From Paracoccaceae bacterium (lineage in GTDB: Bacteria; Pseudomonadota; Alphaproteobacteria; Rhodobacterales; Rhodobacteraceae): DNA of 57,099 nucleotides. This document shows positions 49,687-57,099 of the stretch, one piece after another. Every line of letters begins with the position of its first letter. The stretch's first letter is position 1. Position numbers and translations under genes: made by a program. The notes under the pieces were generated by a model. It had not been told where the DNA came from. It did not search any database and saw nothing but the letters and a program-made list of their open reading frames with translations. The DNA lies in assembly GCA_028875855.1 (NCBI GenBank), contig JAGWVA010000021.1, forward strand, positions 1-57,099. Reading direction: 5' to 3'.

Positions 49687-51152
49687 CACGCTTTCCTTTG
49701 CCCGACATGGCGACCGGCCGCGGCCGGCCGGGGCAGCGCCTTGTGCGCCTCGGCGATCGGCATGAGCCGCGCGAGAACCTCCGGCGCGGCGGGACAGGTC
49801 CGGCCCGCGGCCATGTCCACATGCAGCAGCATCTGTTCGGCCGTGGCCACGTCCTCGCCCGCGCGGGCGATGCGGATGAAGATGTGCAGGCGCTTCTCAT
49901 CGGCGTGGAGCACCTGCACCGAGCCGGTCAGCGCATCGCCCAGCTTCGCCTCGCCCAGATGCATGATGTGGGTTTCCGCCGTGTAGTAGCTGTGCCCGCC
50001 CGCGACATAATCGAGGTCGGAGCCGATCAGGCGCAGGAACGCGTCCGACGTCTCGGAGGCCGCGAACAGATACCGGCTTTCCGTCATGTGCCCGTTGTAG
50101 TCGATCCAGCCGGGCAGCACGCGCATATGCGCCATCTCGATCGGTTGCGCCGTCTGGGGGCTCGGCGCGGGCATCGCCTGCCGCAGCCTTTCGTCATGCG
50201 CCTTGAGCACGCGGCCCGCCCCCCAGTCGCGGTCCTTCAGCACGCGCAGGAAGCCGATCAGGTTGCCGTCGCGGATGCGTTCCAGCTCGCGGATCGTGTG
50301 GGCGCCCGATTGCGCGTCCGACTGGCCGGCGATCAGGTCCACCAGTTCGTCGTTGAACTCCGGCACGTCCATCAGCTTGGTCCAGGGCCAGGTCAGGCAA
50401 GGCCCGAACTGGGCGAGGAAATGCTTCATCCCCGCCTCGCCGCCCGCGATGCGATAGGTCTCGAACAGCCCCATCTGGCCCCAGCGCAGCCCGAAGCCCA
50501 TGCGGATCGCCTCGTCGATTTCCTCGGTCGTGGCGATGCCGTCCTTCACCAGCCACAGCGCCTCGCGCCACACGGCCTCAAGGAAGCGGTCGGCGATATG
50601 GGCGTCGATCTCCTTGCGGACGTGCAGGGGGAACATGCCGATGGAACGAAGCGTTTCCTTCGCCCGCTCGATCAGCGCGGGATCGGAGGCGGGCGAGGGC
50701 ACGACCTCGGCCAGGGGAAGCAGATAGACCGGGTTGAACGGATGGGCCACGAAGATCGTGGCGGGGTTCGCCGCCCCCTGTTGCAGTTCCGACGGCTTGA
50801 AGCCCGAGGTGGAAGACCCCACCGGCGTCGCGGGCGCCACCTGCTGGATCTGGGCGAAGACGCGGTGTTTCAGCTCCAGCCGCTCGGAGACGGATTCCTG
50901 GATGTAATCCGCGCCCTCGACGGCCTCGGTGATCGTGCCGCAGAAGCTCAGCCGCCCCTCGGGCGGCAGCGGCACGTCCGAGAGCGCCGGCAGGCTTGCG
51001 CGGGCGTTGGCCAGCACCTCGCCCAGCTTGCGGGGGGCCTCGGGGTCGGGGTCGAAGACCCGCACATCCCAGCCGTTCAGCAGGAAGCGCGCGGCCCAGC
51101 CGCCGCCGATGACCCCGCCGCCGATGATCGCTGCAACCTTTGCCATCTTCAT
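49686..51152 (-). CDS. Fused L-carnitine dehydrogenase - thioesterase
   Basis: 488 residues. The N-terminal 3-hydroxyacyl-CoA-dehydrogenase-fold part (1 to about 320) has the NAD loop IIGGGVIGGGWAARFL and VAHPFNPVYLLPLAEVV, where HPFNP holds the catalytic histidine. From about residue 330 a hotdog thioesterase follows (VLPGWIDYNGHMTESRYLF, DYVAGGHSYYTAETHIMHLGEA). The first part oxidises L-carnitine to 3-dehydrocarnitine; the second should hydrolyse betainyl-CoA to glycine betaine. Start overlaps the preceding stop (TGATG). Confidence 0.9.
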   Translation of the reverse strand: MKMAKVAAIIGGGVIGGGWAARFLLNGWDVRVFDPDPEAPRKLGEVLANARASLPALSDVPLPPEGRLSFCGTITEAVEGADYIQESVSERLELKHRVFAQIQQVAPATPVGSSTSGFKPSELQQGAANPATIFVAHPFNPVYLLPLAEVVPSPASDPALIERAKETLRSIGMFPLHVRKEIDAHIADRFLEAVWREALWLVKDGIATTEEIDEAIRMGFGLRWGQMGLFETYRIAGGEAGMKHFLAQFGPCLTWPWTKLMDVPEFNDELVDLIAGQSDAQSGAHTIRELERIRDGNLIGFLRVLKDRDWGAGRVLKAHDERLRQAMPAPSPQTAQPIEMAHMRVLPGWIDYNGHMTESRYLFAASETSDAFLRLIGSDLDYVAGGHSYYTAETHIMHLGEAKLGDALTGSVQVLHADEKRLHIFIRIARAGEDVATAEQMLLHVDMAAGRTCPAAPEVLARLMPIAEAHKALPRPAAAGRHVGQRKA

Positions 51153-52066
51153 CACCCCCGCGGCGCGCGTTTCGTCAGGCCCAGCTTGGCGCGGACTTCC
51201 TGCGGTCCGATCACCCTTGCGCCAAGACGTTCGATGATCCCCACCGCACGGTCCACAAGCTGCGCATTCGTGGCCAGAACACCCTTGTCGAGGAACAGGT
51301 TGTCCTCGAGCCCCACGCGGACGTTGCCACCCGCCAGCACCGCGGCCGCGACATAGGGCATCTGGTTCCGGCCGAGGCTGAAGGCCGACCAGTGCCAGTC
51401 GGCGGGGACATTGTTCACCATCGCCATGAAGGTGTTGAGGTCATCGGGCGCGCCCCAGGGCACGCCCATGCAAAGCTGCACCAGCGCCGGCCCCTTCAGC
51501 ACGCCCTCTTTCACCAGTTCCTTGGCAAACCACAGATGCCCGGTGTCGAAGGCCTCGATTTCTGGCCGCACGCCAAGTTCGGTCATCATGCCGCCCATCG
51601 CGCGCAGCATGCCGGGCGTGTTGGTCATCACGTAATCGGCCTCGGCGAAGTTCATCGTGCCGCAATCGAGCGTGCAGATCTCGGGCAGGCATTCGGCGAC
51701 GTGGCGCATGCGATCCGCCGCGCCCCCCATGTCGGTGCCCTTCTCCTGAAGCGGAAGCGGACGTTCGGGCGGGCCGAAGACCATGTCGCCCCCCATGCCG
51801 GCGGTCAGGTTCAGCACCACGTCCACCTGCGACTCGCGGATGCGGTCGGTCACCTCGCGGTAGAGCCTCGGATCGCGCGAGGGCGCGCCGGTCTCGGGGT
51901 CGCGGACGTGGCAATGGACCACCGCCGCCCCGGCACGCGCCGCCTCGATCGCGCTTTCGGCGATCTGCGCCGGCGATCGGGGCACGTGGGGCGAGCGGTC
52001 CTGCGTGCCGCCCGACCCGGTGACGGCACAGGTGATGAAGACCTCGCGATTCATGGCAAGCGGCAT
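51152..52066 (-). CDS. BKACE family 3-dehydrocarnitine:acetyl-CoA cleavage enzyme
   Basis: 304 residues of the beta-keto acid cleavage family: [16 protein letters not shown], the zinc-site [37 protein letters not shown], and [21 protein letters not shown]. Adjacent genes for carnitine dehydrogenase and thioesterase identify the substrate as 3-dehydrocarnitine plus acetyl-CoA, giving acetoacetate and betainyl-CoA. AAAAGGGAGG precedes the ATG. First gene of the minus-strand operon, divergent from the regulator. Confidence 0.9.
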   Translation of the reverse strand: MPLAMNREVFITCAVTGSGGTQDRSPHVPRSPAQIAESAIEAARAGAAVVHCHVRDPETGAPSRDPRLYREVTDRIRESQVDVVLNLTAGMGGDMVFGPPERPLPLQEKGTDMGGAADRMRHVAECLPEICTLDCGTMNFAEADYVMTNTPGMLRAMGGMMTELGVRPEIEAFDTGHLWFAKELVKEGVLKGPALVQLCMGVPWGAPDDLNTFMAMVNNVPADWHWSAFSLGRNQMPYVAAAVLAGGNVRVGLEDNLFLDKGVLATNAQLVDRAVGIIERLGARVIGPQEVRAKLGLTKRAPRG

Positions 52067-52113
52067 GGAACCCTCCCTTTTGACGCGCGATGCTAACAGG
52101 CTTGCGGGCCGTC

Positions 52114-52138
52114 ATTTCACGATTTACGAAATCGAAAT
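52114..52138. promoter_or_regulatory. Imperfect palindrome in the carnitine divergent promoter
   Basis: GATTTACGAAATC is the core, with ATTTC and GAAAT arms outside. It runs into the regulator start codon, so binding there could block or tune regulator expression; the operon promoter lies between it and 52066. Confidence 0.4.
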
Positions 52139-53108
52139 GATGCAAAGCGAAACGATCTTCGGACAGGCGGCGGCGCCGCTTTCCCTTGCGGTGCTGGTCC
52201 TGCCGCAGGCCTCGATCCTCGAGGTCGCCTCGACCCTCGATCCGCTGCGGTCGGCAAACCGCCACCTCGGGCGGGCGGCCTTCGACTGGAAGATCGTCTC
52301 GCCCGACGGCAGGCCGGTGCCGCTCACCTGCGGGCTGGAACTGCCCTCCGCCGGGGGACTCGACGCCGCCGAGGGGGCCGAGGTTCTGTGCGTGATCGCG
52401 GGCTTCCGGCAGTCCGAGGTCGCAACCCGTCCGCTGATTGCGGGATTGCGCCGGATGGCGCCGCGCTTTCGCGCGGTGGCGGGCGTGGATGCGGGCGCCT
52501 GGGTGATGGCGCGAGCGGGCCTGCTGGATGGCCACCGCGCCACCGTGCACTGGGAGGATCTGGAGGATTTCACGACCGCCTTCCCGGGCATCGAGGTTGT
52601 GCCGGACCGCTACGTCATCTCGGGTCGCCGGATCACGGCCGGGGGCGCGGCCCCGGCGCTGGACCTGATGCTGCACCTGATCCGCGCGCGCCATGGCGCG
52701 GCGCTGGCCTTGCAGGTGGCGGGCAGTTTCATCACCACGGCGCGGGACGGCACCCTTCCGCAGATCTCGGGCGGGGGCCCGGGCGCGGGGCGCGAGCCTC
52801 GCGTCGCGGCGGCCATCGCCCGGATGGAGGCGCGGATCGAGGCACCAGAGCCGACCGCTGCCACCGCCCGCGCCGTTGGGCTGACGGCCCGCCGGCTTGA
52901 AGCGCTGTTCAAGGCGGAACTGGGCATGGGGCCCGGCGCCTATGGCCGCGACCTGCGCCTGCAGGCGGCGCGGCGGCTGGTGACGGACACCGCCCACCCC
53001 TTGCAGGCCATCGCCCTGCGGACGGGCTTTGCCTCGCAAGCCGCGTTTTCCCGCGCTTTCCGGCAAAGGTTCGGGATCAGCGCCTCGGCCCTGCGCAGGC
53101 CGCGCTGA
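52137..53108 (+). CDS. GlxA/CdhR-type AraC regulator of carnitine catabolism
   Basis: About 323 residues from ATG 52137 (MMQSETIFGQAAAPL); upstream in-frame ATGs fall inside the divergent operon and are less likely. The N-terminal DJ-1/PfpI-like domain lacks a catalytic cysteine nucleophile motif (VAGVDAGAWVMARAGLL in its place) and the C-terminal AraC helix-turn-helix reads GLTARRLEALFKAELGMGPGAYGRDLRLQAARRLV. Homologues such as CdhR in Pseudomonas respond to carnitine. Divergent from the BKACE gene. Confidence 0.87.
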   Translation: MMQSETIFGQAAAPLSLAVLVLPQASILEVASTLDPLRSANRHLGRAAFDWKIVSPDGRPVPLTCGLELPSAGGLDAAEGAEVLCVIAGFRQSEVATRPLIAGLRRMAPRFRAVAGVDAGAWVMARAGLLDGHRATVHWEDLEDFTTAFPGIEVVPDRYVISGRRITAGGAAPALDLMLHLIRARHGAALALQVAGSFITTARDGTLPQISGGGPGAGREPRVAAAIARMEARIEAPEPTAATARAVGLTARRLEALFKAELGMGPGAYGRDLRLQAARRLVTDTAHPLQAIALRTGFASQAAFSRAFRQRFGISASALRRPR

Positions 53109-53114
53109 GGCCCG

Positions 53115-53161
53115 ATATTTCTGGCGCACATCTCCCGTGGGTGTGGGGGCAGCGCCCCCAC
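53115..53161 (-). terminator. Hairpin element E between convergent genes
   Basis: GTGGGGGC / GCCCCCAC, perfect 8-base arms around AGC; on the minus strand GGAGATGTGCGCCAGAAAT follows, a diverged form of the C/D tail. Lies between the regulator and permease stops and likely ends both transcripts. Confidence 0.7.
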
Positions 53162-53165
53162 GACC

Positions 53166-53954
53166 TCAGGCAGTCTTCGTCGGCACCTGCCGTTCGAGCC
53201 AGCGGAAGAACAGCACGATCAGCCCGGTGATCGCCATATAGACCACCGCGAGCAGCAGAAGCGGCTCGTAGGTGATGAAGGTGTCCTGATAGACCCGGCG
53301 GCTGACGTCGAAGAGGTCGATCACGGTGATGGTCGCGACCAGCGGCGTCGATTTCAACTGCAACACCGTTTCGCCCCCGAGGGTGGGCAGGACGCGGCGC
53401 ACGGCCTGCGGCAGCCAGATCCGGTGAAAGGTCGTGAAGCGCGACATGCCGAAGGCACGGGCGGCCTCGAGCTGGCCATGCGGCACGCCCTTGAGCGCAC
53501 CGCGCATCACCTCGCCCTCGTAGCCGGCAAAGCTGAAGGTCAGTGCCAGCAGACCATAGGGCCAGGCCTCGCGCAGATAGACCCAGGCCCAGGAATGGCG
53601 GATCCACGGGATATAGGGAAAGAGCGACCCCAGCCCGTAATAGAGAAACCACATCTGCAACAGCAGCGGCGTTCCCCGGATGACCGAGCAGAAGCCCTTG
53701 GCCGGGAGCGCGACGAACCACGGCCCCGCCGCCTGCGCAAGGCCCAGCCAGATCGCGAAGAACAGCCCAAGCGCCCAGCTTGCCACCAGCATCCAGATCG
53801 TCGTCCAGAGCCCCTGCAGGATCAGGCCGTTGTTCCAGTAGTCCGGCAGCCAGGCCCAGTTCAGCGAGACCGCACACCACCACACCAGCGCCACGGCCAG
53901 CGCCATGAGGATAAGGCGGTGCGGTTTCATCAGCGGGCGCAGCGCGTCCATCAT
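53166..53954 (-). CDS. ABC transporter permease, HisM type (polar amino acids)
   Basis: 262 residues from ATG 53954 with GGGGAGG upstream and an ATGA overlap with the previous stop; ATG 53951 is an alternative. Membrane segments and the HisMQ motif EVMRGALKGVPHGQLEAARAFGMSRFTTFHRIWLPQAVRRVLPTLGG. Forms the channel with the HisQ-type partner. Confidence 0.92.
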   Translation of the reverse strand: MMDALRPLMKPHRLILMALAVALVWWCAVSLNWAWLPDYWNNGLILQGLWTTIWMLVASWALGLFFAIWLGLAQAAGPWFVALPAKGFCSVIRGTPLLLQMWFLYYGLGSLFPYIPWIRHSWAWVYLREAWPYGLLALTFSFAGYEGEVMRGALKGVPHGQLEAARAFGMSRFTTFHRIWLPQAVRRVLPTLGGETVLQLKSTPLVATITVIDLFDVSRRVYQDTFITYEPLLLLAVVYMAITGLIVLFFRWLERQVPTKTA

Positions 53955-54706
53955 ATGACACCTCCCCGGATCTGGGGCTGGCCCTTGCGGGAACGGCGTT
54001 CGAAGAAGGCGAACACGCGGCCGGACAGGATCGAGATGATCATGTAAAGAACGCCCGCGGCGAAGAAGAAGAAGAAATAGGCCTTTGTCGATCCGGCCGC
54101 CTGCGCAGTCGTAAGCGTCAGTTCGTTGAAGCCGATCACCGCAAGCAGCGCCGTGTCCTTGTTGGTGTTGAGCCACAGGTTCGACATGCCCGGCAGCGCG
54201 TTCATCAGCATCTGCGGCATGGTCACCCGGCGCGCCACCATGGCCGGCGGCATCCCGTAGGCGCGGGCGGCCTCGATCTGGCCGTGCGGCACGGCGAGGA
54301 TCGCGCCCCTCAGCACTTCGGTCATGTAGGCGCCGACCACCACGCCCAGCACGGTGATGCCCACCAGAAGCTGCGGCAGGGTGATGCGGTCATGCCCCAT
54401 CGACACCAGAACCTGGTTGATGACGTTCGGCACCGCGTAGAACAGGATCAGGATCTCGACCAGTTCCGGCACGGCCCGCACGACGGTCGTGTAGATCGAG
54501 AACAGGTCCCGGATCACCTCTCCGCCGTAAAGCTTGCCGAAGGCGCCGATCACCCCGATCACGAGGCCCATGGTGTAGGCCCCGACCGAGATCTCCATCG
54601 TGCGCAGAAGCCCGGTAAGGAAAACCTGGCCCCACCCGGGTGGGGACCAGGCGAGGAGCCCGAGCGCATGCCCGGGCTCGAACAGGCTGGTAAGATATGC
54701 CAGCAC
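53951..54706 (-). CDS. ABC transporter permease, HisQ type (polar amino acids)
   Basis: 251 residues from GTG 54706 (reads VLAYLTSLFEPGHALG; no ATG nearby in frame). Contains EVLRGAILAVPHGQIEAARAYGMPPAMVARRVTMPQMLMNALPGMSN, the EAA loop of the family. Third of four genes in the operon; ends at the HisM gene with a four-base overlap. Confidence 0.92.
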   Translation of the reverse strand: MLAYLTSLFEPGHALGLLAWSPPGWGQVFLTGLLRTMEISVGAYTMGLVIGVIGAFGKLYGGEVIRDLFSIYTTVVRAVPELVEILILFYAVPNVINQVLVSMGHDRITLPQLLVGITVLGVVVGAYMTEVLRGAILAVPHGQIEAARAYGMPPAMVARRVTMPQMLMNALPGMSNLWLNTNKDTALLAVIGFNELTLTTAQAAGSTKAYFFFFFAAGVLYMIISILSGRVFAFFERRSRKGQPQIRGGVI

Positions 54707-54712
54707 CGGGCG

Positions 54713-55486
54713 TCAGCCGCCGTAGATGTCGAAGTTGAAGTACTTCTTGGTGATCTTGTCGTATTCACCGCTCTTGCGGATGTCGGCCAGACCCTTGTTG
54801 AACTCTTCGCGCAGCTTGGTGTCCGACTTGCGGAAGGCCGCACCGATGCCGGTGCCCAGCGTCTCGGCGTCATAGGGAAGCGCGCCCAGCATCTTGCAGC
54901 AGGCCTTGCCGTCCTTCGAATTGATGAAGTCCGCCAGCGTGAACTGGTCGGCCACATCGGCGTCGATCCGGCCGGCCGCGAGGTCCTGGTTCACCTGGTC
55001 CTGCGTCTGGTATTCCTTCAGCGTCGAGGTCTTGCCGAAGAACTTCTTGGCATAGGCTTCGTTGGTCGTGGCGACCTGAACGCCGATCACCTTGCCGGCA
55101 AGGTCTTTCGGCGTCATGCCCAGCTTCGAGTCCTTAGCCACCGCGATCGCGGCCGGGGTCACGTAATACTTGTTCGAGAAGGCCACGACCTTCTCGCGCT
55201 TCGCCGTGATCGACATCGACGACATGATCATGTCGATCTGGCCCGCGTTCAGCGCCGGGATGATGCCGTCCCAGGCCACCGGGGTGATGACGCAGTCAAG
55301 CTTCTGATCCTTGCAGATCGCGTTCATCAGATCGACTTCCCAGCCCGACCAGTGGCCGGCGGAATCGGGCACCGTGAACGGCGGATAGGGCTCGGCGGCG
55401 ACGCCGACCTTGATCGCGGCCGCGCTGGCCACGTTGGCGAGGCTCGCAGCGGCAATGGCTGCCAGGGCCAAAAGTTTCAGTTTCAT
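54713..55486 (-). CDS. Polar amino-acid ABC transporter substrate-binding protein
   Basis: 257 residues from ATG 55486 with GAGAGG upstream. Signal peptide MKLKLLALAAIAAASLANVASA, then the family core EPYPPFTVPDSAGHWSGWEVDLMNAIC, the ligand-arginine region SMSITAKREKVVAFSNKYY. Two adjacent cysteines (ACCKM) and CKDQKLDC suggest disulfides. Related to lysine/arginine/ornithine binders; ligand not assignable. Confidence 0.9.
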   Translation of the reverse strand: MKLKLLALAAIAAASLANVASAAAIKVGVAAEPYPPFTVPDSAGHWSGWEVDLMNAICKDQKLDCVITPVAWDGIIPALNAGQIDMIMSSMSITAKREKVVAFSNKYYVTPAAIAVAKDSKLGMTPKDLAGKVIGVQVATTNEAYAKKFFGKTSTLKEYQTQDQVNQDLAAGRIDADVADQFTLADFINSKDGKACCKMLGALPYDAETLGTGIGAAFRKSDTKLREEFNKGLADIRKSGEYDKITKKYFNFDIYGG

Positions 55487-55517
55487 GGGTAGTCCTCTCT
55501 GTTGCTGGTGTTCCGTG

Positions 55518-56309
55518 TTAGGCCACGGATTTGAGAAACTGCTTGAGCCGTTCCGACTTCGGGTCACCGAAAAGCTGCTCGGGCGGCCCCTCCTCCTCGA
55601 TCACGCCATTGTGCAGGTAGATGACGTGGCTCGACACCTCGCGGGCGAACTTCATCTCGTGCGTGACAAGGATCATGGTGCGGCCTTCGTCGGCAAGACC
55701 GCGAATGACGTTGAGAACCTCGCCGACCAGTTCGGGGTCAAGCGCCGAGGTCGGCTCGTCGAACAGCATCGCCCGCGGCTCGATGGCAAGCGCCCGCGCG
55801 ATGGCCGCGCGCTGCTGCTGGCCGCCGGACATGAAGGCGGGATAGACATCGGCCTTTTCGGCAAGGCCCACGCGCGCCAGAAGCTTTTCCGCCCGCGCGA
55901 TCGCCTCGGCCTTGGGCACGCCCAGCACGTGGACGGGAACCTCGATCAGGTTCTCCATCACGGTGCGGTGGCTCCAGAGGTTGAAGTTCTGGAACACCAT
56001 GCCAAGGCTGCGGCGAAGCTGTTCGATCTGCTTGCGGTTGGCCGGAGAGCCGTCGGGCTTCAGCGCGATTTCCTCGGACCCGATGGTGATCCGGCCGGAG
56101 GTCGGCGTTTCCAGAAAGTTGATGCAGCGCAGCATCGTGGACTTGCCCGACCCGGACCCGCCGATGATGGCAACCACGTCCCCTTCGCGGGCGGTAAGCG
56201 AGACACCCTTGAGCACCTCGAGCGGACCGAAAGACTTGTGCAGGTTTTCGATGCGTATCGCATCGGGCCGCTTGGCAGCGGCTCCGCCTTGAATCGAGGC
56301 GTCTGGCAT
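55518..56309 (-). CDS. Amino-acid ABC transporter ATP-binding protein
   Basis: 263 residues from ATG 56309 (MPDASIQGGAAAKRPD). Walker A GGSGSGKST, Q-loop, signature SGGQQQRAAIARAL, Walker B MLFDEPTSALD, and switch His in LVTHEMKFAREV. GlnQ/HisP class. First gene of the four-gene operon; a promoter (TTGCAG-18-TTAATA on the minus strand) lies in the divergent spacer. Confidence 0.94.
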   Translation of the reverse strand: MPDASIQGGAAAKRPDAIRIENLHKSFGPLEVLKGVSLTAREGDVVAIIGGSGSGKSTMLRCINFLETPTSGRITIGSEEIALKPDGSPANRKQIEQLRRSLGMVFQNFNLWSHRTVMENLIEVPVHVLGVPKAEAIARAEKLLARVGLAEKADVYPAFMSGGQQQRAAIARALAIEPRAMLFDEPTSALDPELVGEVLNVIRGLADEGRTMILVTHEMKFAREVSSHVIYLHNGVIEEEGPPEQLFGDPKSERLKQFLKSVA

Positions 56310-56339
56310 TCCGGCTCGGTCTCCGTCACATTTGCGTTG

Positions 56340-56369
56340 TATTAAGACGCGGCTCCGGTAATTCTGCAA
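56340..56369 (-). promoter_or_regulatory. Candidate promoter of the amino-acid ABC operon
   Basis: Minus-strand TTGCAG, 18 bases, TTAATA, 30 bases ahead of the start. Its -35 lies next to the repeat unit at 56359-56366. Confidence 0.4.
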
Positions 56370-56382
56370 GCGTATAATTCTG
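56359..56382. promoter_or_regulatory. Direct repeats, candidate TetR operator
   Basis: TAATTCTG at 56359-56366 and 56375-56382, spaced 16 bases. The second overlaps a perfect TATAAT at 56373-56378, nine bases ahead of a purine-rich GGGGG and 14 ahead of the TetR start, so the same sites could govern both divergent genes. Confidence 0.5.
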
Positions 56383-56391
56383 GGGGCGACG

Positions 56392-57027
56392 ATGCCGGGG
56401 ACGCGGCGCAAGTTCCGCCGCGAGGGAGAGGCCCAGCGGCAGGGCGACCTGATCGAGGCCGCGCTGGACCTCATGGCCGAGGGGGGACCGCAGGCCGCAA
56501 CGGTGCGGGCGATTGCCGAACGCGCGGGGGTCACGCCGGGCCTTATCCGCCATTATTTCCGCACGAAGGAAGACCTTCTGGCCGCCGCCTATGCGCATTT
56601 CGTCGAGGTGATGACCGCCAACCACCGCGCGACGCTGGACGATGCGCCGGACGACCCGCTCGGGCGGCTTGCGCGCTTTGTCACGGGGGCGCTTCGCCCG
56701 CCGCTCACAGATGCGCGAACGGTCGGAATCTGGGCAGGTTTCCTGCATCTTGTGCAGCGCGAACCCGGGCTGAAGCAGATTCACCGCACGGGATATCGCA
56801 CGTTTCGCGGCGAACTCGAATCGCTGATCGCCGCTGTCCTTGCCGCTGCGGGCCGCCCGGCCACGGCGGCGGAACTGGAAGCCGAGGCGACCGCCGTGAA
56901 CGCGCTGATCGACGGTCTGTGGCTGGAAGGCTCGGTCCTGCCCGAGGATTTCAGCGACGAGACGTTGCCCCGGCTGGGGCTGAAGAAAACCGGCGCGTTA
57001 CTGGGCGTGCGCTTCGATAACCCCTGA
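56392..57027 (+). CDS. TetR family regulator (BetI-like)
   Basis: 211 residues. Helix-turn-helix QGDLIEAALDLMAEGGPQAATVRAIAERAGVTPGLIRHYFRTKEDLL (about 17-65) and a ligand domain with BetI-like wording (IWAGFLHLVQREPGLKQIHR). Divergent from the ABC operon and four to ten bases ahead of the next gene, so it likely controls both. Effector unknown. Confidence 0.88.
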   Translation: MPGTRRKFRREGEAQRQGDLIEAALDLMAEGGPQAATVRAIAERAGVTPGLIRHYFRTKEDLLAAAYAHFVEVMTANHRATLDDAPDDPLGRLARFVTGALRPPLTDARTVGIWAGFLHLVQREPGLKQIHRTGYRTFRGELESLIAAVLAAAGRPATAAELEAEATAVNALIDGLWLEGSVLPEDFSDETLPRLGLKKTGALLGVRFDNP

Positions 57028-57037
57028 GGAGAATGGC

Positions 57038-57099
57038 ATGACAAGCGTGGGCGAAGCCTTGGTGCGGGGCCTGAAGGCGCGCGGGGTGACGGTCGTCTT
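57038..57099 (+). CDS. Thiamine diphosphate-dependent enzyme, N-terminus only
   Basis: Only 20 residues are visible (MTSVGEALVRGLKARGVTVV), with GAGGAG six bases upstream of the ATG. The opening is that of ThDP-dependent decarboxylases/synthases. With an amino-acid transporter and TetR gene beside it, a 2-oxo acid decarboxylase such as 5-guanidino-2-oxopentanoate decarboxylase is possible, but the fragment is too short to decide. Confidence 0.55.
   Translation, partial: MTSVGEALVRGLKARGVTVV

Noticed and set aside
1-57099. tRNA, rRNA, CRISPR arrays, insertion sequences, phage genes
   Set aside because: Looked for cloverleaf-like segments, regular repeat-spacer arrays, transposase or integrase motifs; found none.

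Overview
The window is GC-rich, densely coded and compact, with operons joined by ATGA and TGATG overlaps. It looks like the chromosome of an alphaproteobacterium of the order Rhodobacterales (Rhodobacter/Paracoccus relatives). The grounds are the crotonyl-CoA carboxylase/reductase and ethylmalonyl-CoA mutase pair, the mch/mcl2/sdh neighbourhood, the TauE/TIGR02186 pair, the fused allantoinase/OHCU decarboxylase and a complete bhc cluster. I cannot fix the genus from sequence alone. No rRNA, tRNA, CRISPR array, insertion sequence or prophage is visible. There is no gene-free stretch above 300 bases; the longest are about 257 (13636-13892) and 263 (48260-48522).

Layout. 1-2090: end of a universal stress protein gene, then nfu, tsaB and rimI. 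2243-7666: a nucleoside uptake operon (BMP-type binding protein, double ATPase, two permeases) ending in a purine nucleoside phosphorylase. 7749-12235: TauE/TIGR02186 pair, an SDR, a lone Lrp-type ligand domain, a RecD-like helicase and a small protein. 12346-15851: divergent ccr and ecm. 15954-20191: Cys-rich small protein, deoD, aldo/keto reductase, DUF1989 protein, small membrane protein, DUF429 protein. 20258-26634: sdhCDA-lipoprotein-sdhB, mesaconyl-CoA hydratase, NnrU-like protein and malyl-CoA thioesterase. 26734-33855: urate-to-glyoxylate catabolism with its LysR regulator and urate/xanthine permease. 33970-39331: bhcABCD with divergent bhcR, the beta-hydroxyaspartate cycle. 39328-43706: MFS transporter, small proteins, stress protein, rhodanese, cold shock protein. 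43770-53108: GMC oxidoreductase and a gamma-butyrobetaine/carnitine-type catabolic set with a GlxA-type regulator. 53166-57099: polar amino-acid ABC transporter, divergent TetR regulator and the start of a ThDP enzyme.

How it fits together. Much of the window concerns C2/C3 and purine carbon. Nucleosides are imported and phosphorolysed (two unrelated phosphorylases). Urate is opened and degraded to glyoxylate and urea. The next operon encodes the four enzymes that turn glyoxylate and glycine into aspartate/oxaloacetate. Six to twenty kilobases away sit four enzymes of the ethylmalonyl-CoA pathway and the succinate dehydrogenase that receives its succinate. Carnitine breakdown would yield glycine betaine, a possible source of glycine. 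The co-location of purine degradation and the bhc operon is the most suggestive systems-level observation; individually the pathways are known.

Non-coding structure: a family of dispersed hairpin elements with an ATATTT core sits in at least six places; a 17-bp-arm hairpin lies just ahead of deoD; two FNR-like boxes, one repeated promoter architecture and several operator-like repeats are described below.
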